DNA of 13,980 nucleotides. Origin: Candidatus Sumerlaeota bacterium (GTDB taxonomy: Bacteria > Sumerlaeota > Sumerlaeia > JADFCT01). Under the pieces are notes generated by a model. That model made no database searches, was not told where the DNA came from, and was given only the letters and a program-made list of their open reading frames with translations. Below are positions 6,165-13,082 of this stretch, in pieces. The stretch lies in assembly GCA_026398575.1 (NCBI GenBank), contig JAPLSP010000287.1:1-13980 (forward strand), read 5' to 3'. Each line of letters opens with the position of its first letter. The first letter of the stretch is position 1. The translations under genes and the position numbers were made by a program.

Positions 6165-8243
6165 CTATTCCTCTTCCGTCCTGGATTTCTCGTGGGCGGC
6201 GATGAGCTTGTCCTGGATTTCGCGCGGGACGATTTCGTAGTGCGAGAAGTCCATCTCGAATGAGCCGCGGCCGCCGGTCATCGAGCGCAGTTCGCGCGAG
6301 TAGGTGTACATCTCGGCCATCGGCACCTGCGCCTCGACGATCGCTTTGCCGCGCAGCGACGTGGAGCCTTGAACGCGCCCGCGCCGCCCGCTGAAATCGC
6401 CCATCACGTCGCCCATGTTGCCCTCGGGTACCGTGACCTTGACGTTGACGATCGGTTCGAGGATGACCGGGAGGCCTTCCTTGGTGATATTGCGGAAGGC
6501 CATGCGCGCCGCGATCTGGAACGCCATGTCCGACGAGTCCACGTCGTGGTATTTGCCGTCGAAGCAGAAGGCCTTGATGTCCACCGCCTGATAGCCGGCG
6601 ATGATGCCGCGTTCCATCGAAGAGACGATGCCTTTTTCAACGGCGCCCTGGTAGTTGCTCGGGATGTTGCCGCCAACCACTTCCCAGTCGAATTCGAATC
6701 CGCTGCCCGTCGTGTTAGGCTCGAAGCGCATGTGAACCTCGCCGAACTGCCCGCGTCCGCCGGATTGCTTTTTATGGCGATAGCTACCGCTGACGGTCTT
6801 GCGGATCGTTTCACGGTAGGCCACGCGCGGCAGCGAAGAAAGGATGTCAATGTGCGCGGTGGTCTTCAGGCGCGACACCGCGACGTCCAGGTGCGTCTCG
6901 CCCTGGCCTTCGACAACCGTTTGGTGTGTTTCCGGGTCGCGCCGCACCTTGATCGTCTGATCCTGAATGATCAGTTTGCCGTATTGCATGCCGAGCTTTT
7001 CCTCCTCGCCCTTCGTGGCGGCGGAGATGGCGCGGAAGCACGTCGGCTTGGGCATCGGCGTGGGGGTTACGCGTTCGGCCGACGCGGCGTCGCCCAGCGT
7101 ATCCCAGGTGTCAATCTGATCGCACTTGGTCACGCAGCCGATATCCCCGGCCATCATCCGGTGGACGTTTTCCGGCGGTTTCTTGCCCCGCACGGAAAGC
7201 AGATGGCTGATGCGCTCGTGGCGGCTCTTGGTCAGGTTTTCGATGGACGAGTCGTTGGTGAGCGCTCCGCGCAAAATCTTGAAGAAGGTGATGCGTCCGA
7301 TGAAATCGTCCACGACGGTCTTGAAGACGAAGGCCAGCGCCGGTCCGGCGGGCTTGTATGGGAGAATCTGTGGCTCTTTGCCCCCGAGGTTGAAGCCCTT
7401 GCACGTGGCGGGCGAAGGGGCGCAGTCTTTGACGAAGTCCAGCCAGGCTTGCACGCCGGCGTTGCGCGTGACGGCGCCGCATAGAACGGGGATGAACCGT
7501 CCGCCGGCCGTGATCCCGCGCAGGCCGCGCAGCGTCTCTTCCTCCGTCAGCGCTTCGCCGCTGAGGAATTTATCCGTCAAGGCGTCATCGCCTTCGGCGG
7601 CGGCCTCGACGAGAGCGGCGCGCGCTTCCTGGGCTTCATCCTTCATGTCGGCAGGAATATCGGCCTGCATCGCCTTGCCGGCGGCGTCTTCCGTGATCAG
7701 CTTCATCTTCAGCAGGTCAATCACACCCTTGAAGCTTTCCGCCTGGCCATAGGGCAGGGCGATGGGAATGCCCGCAATGCCCAGTGTTGGCTTGATCGAG
7801 GCGAGGGCCTGCGGGTAGTTGGCCCGTTCTTTGTCCATCTTGTTGATGAAGGCGAAGCACGGCACGCCGAATTCATGGGCGTAGTCAACGACCTGCTCGG
7901 CCCCGGCTTCGACGCCCGAGCCGGCGTCCAGAACAAGGCACACGGATTCGGCCACACGGATGCAATTGCGGATTTCGCCGACGAAGTCGCGATAGCCGGG
8001 CACATCCATCATATTGATTTTGATGTCTTTGTATTCGAGCGGCAGGATGACGGCGTTGATGGAAATCTTGCGCTCGATTTCCTCCTTGTCATAGTCGGAA
8101 ACCGTGTTGCCGTCATCCACTTTACCCAGACGGTCGGTGTGTTTGCAGCGGAACAACAGCGCTTCGGCCAGCGAGGTTTTGCCCGCTCCCATGTGTCCGC
8201 ATAAGGCGACCGTGCGGATATTTTCAGTAGTGTACTCCTTCAC
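6165..8243 (-). CDS. Elongation factor G-like translational GTPase (EF-G paralogue)
   Basis: At 692 residues this has full EF-G length and all five domains. The G domain shows GHMGAGKT (16-23), DVPGY (80-84) and NKMD (134-137); domains IV and V are seen as SGGRGQFGEVHMRFEP, then EPIVNVKVTVPEGNMGD, then RGRVQG. Two positions differ from canonical EF-G: the switch II catalytic histidine of DTPGH is Tyr84, and the switch I ERGIT(T/S) region reads ERKISI with Ser61. These mark the divergent EF-G-like paralogues found beside a normal fusA rather than the housekeeping factor. No rpsL, rpsG or tuf genes are adjacent. The start is GTG at 8241-8243, fixed by AAGGAG nine bases upstream. It ends in TAG, the only intact gene of the window that does. 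Role in translation is likely but could be specialised, such as recycling or stress; GTP hydrolysis may be slow given Tyr84. Confidence 0.93.
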   Translation of the reverse strand: MKEYTTENIRTVALCGHMGAGKTSLAEALLFRCKHTDRLGKVDDGNTVSDYDKEEIERKISINAVILPLEYKDIKINMMDVPGYRDFVGEIRNCIRVAESVCLVLDAGSGVEAGAEQVVDYAHEFGVPCFAFINKMDKERANYPQALASIKPTLGIAGIPIALPYGQAESFKGVIDLLKMKLITEDAAGKAMQADIPADMKDEAQEARAALVEAAAEGDDALTDKFLSGEALTEEETLRGLRGITAGGRFIPVLCGAVTRNAGVQAWLDFVKDCAPSPATCKGFNLGGKEPQILPYKPAGPALAFVFKTVVDDFIGRITFFKILRGALTNDSSIENLTKSRHERISHLLSVRGKKPPENVHRMMAGDIGCVTKCDQIDTWDTLGDAASAERVTPTPMPKPTCFRAISAATKGEEEKLGMQYGKLIIQDQTIKVRRDPETHQTVVEGQGETHLDVAVSRLKTTAHIDILSSLPRVAYRETIRKTVSGSYRHKKQSGGRGQFGEVHMRFEPNTTGSGFEFDWEVVGGNIPSNYQGAVEKGIVSSMERGIIAGYQAVDIKAFCFDGKYHDVDSSDMAFQIAARMAFRNITKEGLPVILEPIVNVKVTVPEGNMGDVMGDFSGRRGRVQGSTSLRGKAIVEAQVPMAEMYTYSRELRSMTGGRGSFEMDFSHYEIVPREIQDKLIAAHEKSRTEEE

Positions 8244-8252
8244 GTCGTTCCG

Positions 8253-8258
8253 CTCCTT
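8253..8258 (-). promoter_or_regulatory. Ribosome binding site deciding a GTG start
   Basis: On the minus strand AAGGAG precedes GTG 8243 by nine bases. No ATG in this frame is close by, so the site supports GTG as the initiator of the EF-G-like gene. Confidence 0.65.
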
Positions 8259-8270
8259 CCCTGTTTAGGA

Positions 8271-8494
8271 TTTCAAATCTCAAATCTCAAATCTCAAAGT
8301 TCACGGTTCACGGTTCACGGTTCACGGTTTACGGTTTTCGGTTTTCGTTTTTCGGTTCTCCGTTCTCATCTTGCAGTTCTATTCTCTTTTTCAAGGATTC
8401 ACAGTTCCCGTCCCCCTGAGTCCCAATTCGGACTGGTCAGACCCGTCGGACCGGTCAGACTCGTCGGACTTCCGCCCCCTGACCCCTGACCCCT
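8271..8494. repeat. Heptamer-phased tandem array filling the secDF / EF-G spacer
   Basis: From 8271 the plus strand divides into consecutive 7-base words: TTTCAAA, TCTCAAA three times, GTTCACG four times (8299-8326), GTTTACG, GTTTTCG twice, TTTTTCG, GTTCTCC, GTTCTCA. After this the words drift but keep phase (GTTCTAT, ATTCACA, GTTCCCG). The array ends with GCCCCCT and GACCCCT twice at 8474-8494. The last base of the array is the first base of the secDF stop codon read on the minus strand. Almost the whole spacer between secDF and the EF-G-like gene is therefore repeat. It is not a CRISPR (unit too short, no spacers). Words change gradually along the array, as in slippage with mutation. Confidence 0.8.
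8430..8470. repeat. 18-bp tandem repeat inside the heptamer array
   Basis: GGACTGGTCAGACCCGTC (8430-8447) is followed by GGACCGGTCAGACTCGTC (8448-8465) and a partial third copy GGACT. Each 18-mer is itself two related 9-mers (GGACYGGTC and AGACYCGTC). This part keeps no exact 7-base repeat and may be a separate expansion. Confidence 0.7.
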
Positions 8495-11331
8495 CACCGT
8501 TGGATGGGGGCCACGCGCACGCCTTGGGTTTTGGGGCCTTGAAGGCGATGCGGGCCGGCGGGCTTGCCACTTTCCGACGGACGCCCTTCCTCTTCCTCGC
8601 GTTGTTCGCCGCCGTTGGAGGGTTTCGTTTCCGTCTCGCGCGCCGTGCCGGTGACGCCCTTCCAACGGCGCCAGTCAAAGACCAGCGGCGCGGCGATAAA
8701 GTCGGACGAATAGGTCCCGATAAAGACGCCGAAGAGCATGGTGATGGCGAAATCGTGCAATCCCGCGCCTCCCAGCAATAGCATGCATATCAGCGTCATG
8801 ATGACCGTCAACGAGGTGATGATGGTCCGGCTCAGGCATTGATTGAGGCTGTTATCAATCAGCGTCGCGAGCTTGGGCGTGAGATGCTTGCTCAAGTTTT
8901 CGCGGATACGGTCGAAGTTGACGATGGTATCGCTCAGCGAGTAGCCGAAGATGGTGAGCAAGGCGGCGACGACGTCCAGCGACACCTGAATGTTCATCCA
9001 AAGGAGGAAGCCGACGGTGATGATAATGTCATGGAACAGCGCGATGACCGCCGCGCCGCCGAAATCCAGTTCGAACCGGAACCAGACGTAGATCAAGACT
9101 CCGATCGCCGCGATGAGGATGCACCAAAGCGCTTTGCCGACAAATTGAGCCGAGACCGAGGCGCCGATGCTCTGAACGCCGATCAACGCATGCTTGCCGG
9201 GATAACTCTGAGTCAGCGTGGCGCGCATGTAATCTTCCGTCGCCTGGACGTTCCCGTCAATCAGTTTGTGCGTGATGATCAGCTGATTGGTTCCCACGTC
9301 CAGCACGCGCTGCACCTGAGCGTCCTGGAGAATTTTCCGGATGTCGTCATCCGATACTTTCTTATCCGCGAATTCGACGGTCGCCGTCACGCCGCCCTCG
9401 AAGTCCGGACCCAGATTCAAGCCTTTCTTGTAAATCACGCCGCCAATGGTCAGCAGGATGAGAACGACGCTCAGCCCATACGAGAGATGGCGCAACTCGA
9501 TGAATGGAATCTTGGTGCCGTGAATCAGGCGCAGGAAACCCACCGAAAGCTTGCCGCGAGTGTTGACTTCAACGTCCGTGAACGCGCGCGAGACGAACGT
9601 GCCGGTGAACAGCGTGCAGAGATGGCCGAAAACCATGGTCAGTGCGAACCCCTGCATCGAGGCGGTCCCGAACTGAAGCAGGGTCAGCGTCGTGATCATC
9701 GTGGTCAGGTTCGAGTCGAAGATGGTCGCGAAAGCGCGGTTGAAACTGCGGTTGATAACCGATTTGAGCGGCCCTCCCAGCACCACCTCTTCGCGAAGGC
9801 GCTCGGCGATCAGAACGTTGCAGTCCACCGCCATGCCCACCGTCAGCAGGATACCGCCGATGCCCGACAAGGTCAGGGTGGCCTTGCTCATGGCCATGAC
9901 GGCCATCAGCATGAGCAGGTTGACGGCCAGAGCGAGCACCGAAACAATGCCCGCGCCCATATAATAGACAACCATGAAAACAACCACGACGATCGAGCCA
10001 ACCAGCAGCGAGTTGACGCCCTTGCGCACAGCGTCCAGCCCGAGCGTGGCGCCGACGGCCTGCTTCTGCTCGACCTTCAATTGCGTGGGCAGGGCGCCGG
10101 CCCGCAGCACCAAGCTCAGATCGCGCGCCTCCTCGGACGTGAAAGAGCCTGTGATGCGCGCGCGCCCATCGGTGATATGAGCGACCAGCTTGGGCGCCGA
10201 TTCCACCTTGCCTTCCAGCAGGATGGCCATATTTTCCAGCAGGTGCTTCTCCGTCACATCGCGGAAAACGCGCGTGCCTTCCTTGTTGAACTCCACGTCC
10301 ACTTCGTGCGGCGACCCTGACGTGCTGGCGGCATTATACTGGTATCGCGCATCGGCCAGCTCGTGGCCCGTCAGTTCCGGCTCCTCGCGCACGATGTAGG
10401 GAATCACCTTTTCCGTGCGTTCCTTTTCGCCGCGCAATTCGGATTTGAACTGGATCGTTTTCTCATTCAGATTGGGTTTGCCGTCGCGGGTGGGCATGGA
10501 CTTGCCGAACCGGATGGTGTATCGCGTCGGGACTTGCCCTTTGATGACGGCGCCGTAAGTATCGAATTCCAGTTCCTTGATGAGTTTGTCGTTATCGTTA
10601 TGCAACATGCGGAATTCCAGGTTGGCCGGCCGGATGATTTGAGAGATGGCTCGTTCCGGATCGCGCTCGCCGGGAATCTGCACGCGGATGAAATCATTGC
10701 CTACTTTAAGGACGGTGGGCATCGTCACGCCCAGCTCGTCCACGCGGCGGCGCACCGTTTCCATCGCGCTCTCGATGGCGTTGGTCGCATCGTGGTCAAT
10801 GCGGTCTTTCAGCAGACGCAGGGTCAGGCCGTTTTGCGGGTCTTTCAAATCATTCTGATTCCATGTTTCAAACGTCTGGAGGTAGTCTCTATTCAGGAAC
10901 ACCTGCACGCGGTCGCTGTTGGCGGGATCTTTGACCCTGATTTTCAAGGCGTCGTTCTTGGGCGTCAGCTCCACCTCGGCTCCCACGCTCTCCTTTTGCA
11001 GGAGAAGGCGGATTCGGCGTTCCGTCAGGCGCAGGGTGTCTTCGACGATTTTTTCGCGCGACACCGACAGCAAAACGTCCACGCCACCCTGCAAATCCAG
11101 TCCGAGCGGAATCGGCTGGCCCAGGAAGGGGATTCCCTGGCGCAGATGAGTCATGTACTGATTGTATTCAAGGGTTTTGGAAGTGAACTCTTCCTCCGAC
11201 TTGAATTCGTTCCTTTGGGGCAGCGGCGTAACGCTGGTGGCGTAGAAATAGCGAACGGAGGGAATAAAGAACAGAAAGGACAGGACGATGGCCGCCGTCA
11301 CGGTCAAGAAGCGCATATTGTTGCTTTGCAT
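8494..11331 (-). CDS. secDF: Protein translocase fusion SecDF
   Basis: One 945-residue polypeptide joins SecD and SecF, the inner-membrane partners that use the proton motive force to pull secreted proteins across after SecYEG/SecA. An N-terminal membrane helix (about 8-27) is followed by the GLDLQGG signature (77-83) and the large periplasmic P1 domain. The SecD helix bundle holds MAVDCNVLIAERLREE with Asp503. The SecF half starts near residue 610, with LGPDFEGG (Asp643) and then SDTIVNFDRIREN with Asp801 and Asp807, the proton-path and conserved residues. The C-terminus extends by about 58 hydrophilic residues past FDWRRWKG, rich in Glu, Gly and Lys, with no known domain. ATG 11331 is supported by GAGGAG five bases upstream. 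The gene lies downstream of yajC and the HD gene, the usual Sec accessory grouping, but separated from them by a repeat element. Confidence 0.97.
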   Translation of the reverse strand: MQSNNMRFLTVTAAIVLSFLFFIPSVRYFYATSVTPLPQRNEFKSEEEFTSKTLEYNQYMTHLRQGIPFLGQPIPLGLDLQGGVDVLLSVSREKIVEDTLRLTERRIRLLLQKESVGAEVELTPKNDALKIRVKDPANSDRVQVFLNRDYLQTFETWNQNDLKDPQNGLTLRLLKDRIDHDATNAIESAMETVRRRVDELGVTMPTVLKVGNDFIRVQIPGERDPERAISQIIRPANLEFRMLHNDNDKLIKELEFDTYGAVIKGQVPTRYTIRFGKSMPTRDGKPNLNEKTIQFKSELRGEKERTEKVIPYIVREEPELTGHELADARYQYNAASTSGSPHEVDVEFNKEGTRVFRDVTEKHLLENMAILLEGKVESAPKLVAHITDGRARITGSFTSEEARDLSLVLRAGALPTQLKVEQKQAVGATLGLDAVRKGVNSLLVGSIVVVVFMVVYYMGAGIVSVLALAVNLLMLMAVMAMSKATLTLSGIGGILLTVGMAVDCNVLIAERLREEVVLGGPLKSVINRSFNRAFATIFDSNLTTMITTLTLLQFGTASMQGFALTMVFGHLCTLFTGTFVSRAFTDVEVNTRGKLSVGFLRLIHGTKIPFIELRHLSYGLSVVLILLTIGGVIYKKGLNLGPDFEGGVTATVEFADKKVSDDDIRKILQDAQVQRVLDVGTNQLIITHKLIDGNVQATEDYMRATLTQSYPGKHALIGVQSIGASVSAQFVGKALWCILIAAIGVLIYVWFRFELDFGGAAVIALFHDIIITVGFLLWMNIQVSLDVVAALLTIFGYSLSDTIVNFDRIRENLSKHLTPKLATLIDNSLNQCLSRTIITSLTVIMTLICMLLLGGAGLHDFAITMLFGVFIGTYSSDFIAAPLVFDWRRWKGVTGTARETETKPSNGGEQREEEEGRPSESGKPAGPHRLQGPKTQGVRVAPIQR

Positions 11332-11387
11332 GTGATCTCCTCACTCAATGTCGGTTGTATATTTTATTTAATGCTTCACGTTCTCAG

Positions 11388-11531
11388 GGCATTGTTATCA
11401 ATGTAAAATGTAAAATGAGAAATTGAAAATGAAACCGCGCGCGGCAGGCAGATGATGCAGGGCTGCGTTATGCTGGCGCCAGGATGGGTTTTCATTTTAC
11501 ATTTCTCATTTTACATTTCTCATTTTACATT
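11388..11531. repeat. Interspersed element copy A (heptamer arms and GC-rich core)
   Basis: On the plus strand it begins GGCATTGTTATC, continues with heptamers AATGTAA twice, AATGAGA, AATTGAA, AATGAAA, then a GC-rich core of about 55 bp (palindrome CCGCGCGCGG at 11435-11444, then GATGCAGGGCTGCGT, then GGATGGGT), then six heptamers of the complementary type (TTTCATT, TTACATT, TCTCATT, TTACATT, TCTCATT, TTACATT). It occupies most of the 198-bp gap between the HD gene and secDF; its right edge abuts the HD gene stop codon. Copy B at 12841-12991 is the same element inverted. CATTG-TTAT-CAATG near the left end forms a small hairpin. Confidence 0.85.
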
Positions 11532-12225
11532 ATGAAAGCGTGGTTCCGTTCATCACGAGCCTGAAATCGCAGTTCAGATAGTTGGCCGCCCGGCGCGAAA
11601 TTTTCATCCGATCCAGAAAAATCTCGAAATACTCCATGATTTGAGAAATCGCGGTGTCAATCTCCAGTTCGAGCGTGATGACGTGCGCCTCGCGCTCAAC
11701 CTGGATGTTGGACCGTTCCACGGCGTAGTTGACCCGGTCGTGGATGTCCCAGTGAATCATGTTTTTGTTGCGCACCCGCGAGCGGATGACGTCGCATTTG
11801 TCGGCGATAATCAACGCGGCCGACGGCACGCTGACCGGATCGCCGTCGCTTTCGTCATGATTGCCGATGGCGCCGGCGATCACGGCGATTTCCTCGAGCG
11901 GCATTTGAAGCCGGCGCAGGATGTCAAACGAAAGAATGGCGCTGATCTTCGCATGGTCATTGCGATGAATCACGTTGCCGATGTCATGCATCAGCCCGGC
12001 GATGCCCGCCAGCTCCGCGTCGCGCTCGGCCAACCCCAGGCCTAAAATGATCCGCTGGGCGTTGTCCGAAACCCGCTGCACGTGCGGAAGCCCATGATTG
12101 GTATAGCCGATCACATCCAGATAATGATCGGCCATGTCAATCAACCGGCGCGTTTCCGGGTCCGCCAGAACCGCTTCGCGCGTGAGGGCGCCTTCCCCGC
12201 TCGAACTCCTCCTTGACGGCGTCAT
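11530..12225 (-). CDS. HD-domain metal-dependent phosphohydrolase
   Basis: The 231-residue soluble protein carries the HD-superfamily metal site: His48 in GLPHVQRV, His80-Asp81 in GLMHDIGNV, and Asp142 in IADKCDV, with further conserved His91 and His123-Asp124 (IGNHDE) suggesting a two-metal variant. The segment IADKCDVIRSRVRNK and the downstream HDRVNYAVE are characteristic of a widely distributed but functionally unassigned HD family. No HD-GYP motif is present, so cyclic-di-GMP hydrolysis is not indicated; nucleotide or cyclic nucleotide phosphate ester hydrolysis is the general expectation. The start codon lies 2 bp after the yajC stop (TAAGCATG), so translation is probably coupled. Its placement between yajC and secDF suggests it is co-regulated with the Sec accessory genes, although no Sec role is known. 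Its TAA stop touches repeat element A. Confidence 0.9.
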   Translation of the reverse strand: MTPSRRSSSGEGALTREAVLADPETRRLIDMADHYLDVIGYTNHGLPHVQRVSDNAQRIILGLGLAERDAELAGIAGLMHDIGNVIHRNDHAKISAILSFDILRRLQMPLEEIAVIAGAIGNHDESDGDPVSVPSAALIIADKCDVIRSRVRNKNMIHWDIHDRVNYAVERSNIQVEREAHVITLELEIDTAISQIMEYFEIFLDRMKISRRAANYLNCDFRLVMNGTTLS

Positions 12226-12227
12226 GC

Positions 12228-12626
12228 TTATTCCAGTTCTTCTTCCTGGCTCTCCTTGCCTTCTTCCTTGCCCTTGGATTGCTTGATGATTGACCCCACC
12301 GCCGTGCGGTTCATCAGGACGCGGACGTTCTTGACCAGCTCGACTTCAACCGTCTGGCCGGACTTGCCGATCCGCGTCACCTTGCCGTGCAGTCCGCCGA
12401 TCGTGATGATCTTGTCGCCTTTCGCCAGCGCGTTAATCTGCTTCTGGCGCTCTTTCTTTTCCTTTTGCTGCGGGCGAAGGAGAATGAAATAGAACGCCAC
12501 GGCAATGGCGATCATCATGAAAATCATCTGAGTCGGAATGCCGCCCGGCTCTTCTGCTTTGCCCTGCCCCGCGGCTGCGCCGCCCTGCTGCGCAAGGATT
12601 GCCAGGCGGTAGAAAAAATCTCCCAT
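12228..12626 (-). CDS. yajC: Preprotein translocase subunit YajC
   Basis: YajC is the small membrane partner of the SecDF complex. The product (132 residues) has a Gln/Gly/Ala-rich N-terminus, one membrane helix (MIFMMIAIAVAFYFILLRPQ) ending in the hallmark LLRPQQKEKKERQ, then the cytoplasmic domain with LAKGDKIITIGGLHGKV and a hydrophobic strand with VELVKNVRVLMNR. It ends in a highly charged tail (KGKEEGKESQEEELE), longer than in E. coli. The start is taken as ATG 12626, with GAGGGGG just upstream; a GTG four codons earlier at 12638 is possible but would lie within that Shine-Dalgarno. yajC is the first gene of the yajC-HD-secDF cluster. Confidence 0.94.
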   Translation of the reverse strand: MGDFFYRLAILAQQGGAAAGQGKAEEPGGIPTQMIFMMIAIAVAFYFILLRPQQKEKKERQKQINALAKGDKIITIGGLHGKVTRIGKSGQTVEVELVKNVRVLMNRTAVGSIIKQSKGKEEGKESQEEELE

Positions 12627-12703
12627 GCGCCCCCTCACTCATTGCTTTCGGATAAAAATCTGGCCTTACCCGTCACGGGTCCTCCCGGCGGACAAGGGCC
12701 AAA

Positions 12704-12732
12704 AGATTAGGAAGCCATCGCCGGCGTGTCAA
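12704..12732 (-). promoter_or_regulatory. Probable sigma-70-type promoter for yajC
   Basis: Reading the minus strand, TTGACA (12732-12727) is an exact -35 box. A 17-base spacer leads to TAATCT (12709-12704), which keeps T at the first and last positions and A at the second of the -10 box. Transcription would begin near 12697, leaving about 70 bases of leader before yajC. The promoter lies inside the segment bounded by the inverted elements A and B. Confidence 0.5.
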
Positions 12733-12746
12733 CCGCGAAGATTGAC

Positions 12747-12758
12747 TTTGAGCTCAAA
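12747..12758. promoter_or_regulatory. 12-bp perfect palindrome upstream of the yajC promoter
   Basis: TTTGAGCTCAAA is a perfect dyad about 15 bp upstream of the yajC -35 box. On the plus strand TTGACG (12764-12769) followed 18 bases later by TATTGT could be a weak divergent promoter. The palindrome could be an operator, but a 12-bp palindrome can arise by chance. Confidence 0.25.
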
Positions 12759-12840
12759 ACACCTTGACGATAGCGCAGGGCAGGCGGTATTGTCCTGTTG
12801 AAGCAATTGAAGAACGCGGAGGCGCCCCAAGCCGCAACCA

Positions 12841-12991
12841 AATGTAAAATTAAAAATGAGAAATGAAAAATGTAAAATGACAACCCATCCCGGCAATAGG
12901 ATTACGCAGCCCTGCATCTTATGTCTGCCGCGCGCCGTCTCATTTTCAATTTCTCATTTCTCATTTTACATTTTACATTGATAACAATGCC
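12841..12991. repeat. Interspersed element copy B, inverted relative to copy A
   Basis: Read on the minus strand from 12991 it gives GGCATTGTTATC, AATGTAA twice, AATGAGA twice, AATTGAA, AATGAGA, a core with GCGCGCGGCAG, GATGCAGGGCTGCGT and GGATGGGT, and six arm heptamers (TGTCATT, TTACATT, TTTCATT, TCTCATT, TTTAATT, TTACATT). It matches copy A throughout but has exactly one extra heptamer in the first arm. The core differs at scattered positions. Together with copy A it forms an inverted pair flanking the HD gene, yajC and the yajC promoter. Confidence 0.85.
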
Positions 12992-13082
12992 ATGAGGCGC
13001 CTGAGGCCGCATCCCCAAAGATCCACGTGAGATGCAGAGAACATTTAATCTCAGACTCTAAATTCCGTTTTCCGGGGTTGCG

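Larger units (their letters stand above)
12639..13082. other. Intergenic region between yajC and the FHA-cyclase gene
   Basis: This 444-bp divergent gap holds the yajC promoter and palindrome (12704-12758), repeat element B (12841-12991), and about 90 bp before the cyclase gene. In that last part I see no convincing promoter; TAATCT at 13053-13058 has no clear -35. No RNA gene or small protein gene is supported here. Confidence 0.6.

Noticed and set aside
6369..7484. 371-codon frame on the plus strand
   Set aside because: Antisense to the EF-G-like gene, with repetitive basic and acidic composition typical of shadow translation.
8271..8494. Possible CRISPR array
   Set aside because: Units are 7 or 18 bp, contiguous and with no unique spacers; no cas genes are in the window.
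8839..10320. 493-codon open frame on the plus strand
   Set aside because: It lies entirely antisense to secDF; its translation has no recognisable domain. Long antisense frames are common opposite GC-biased genes.
10363..11406. 347-codon frame on the plus strand
   Set aside because: Antisense to the SecD half; no independent evidence.
12729..12917. 62-codon hydrophobic small protein on the minus strand
   Set aside because: Its hydrophobic stretch is just the translation of repeat element B's heptamers.
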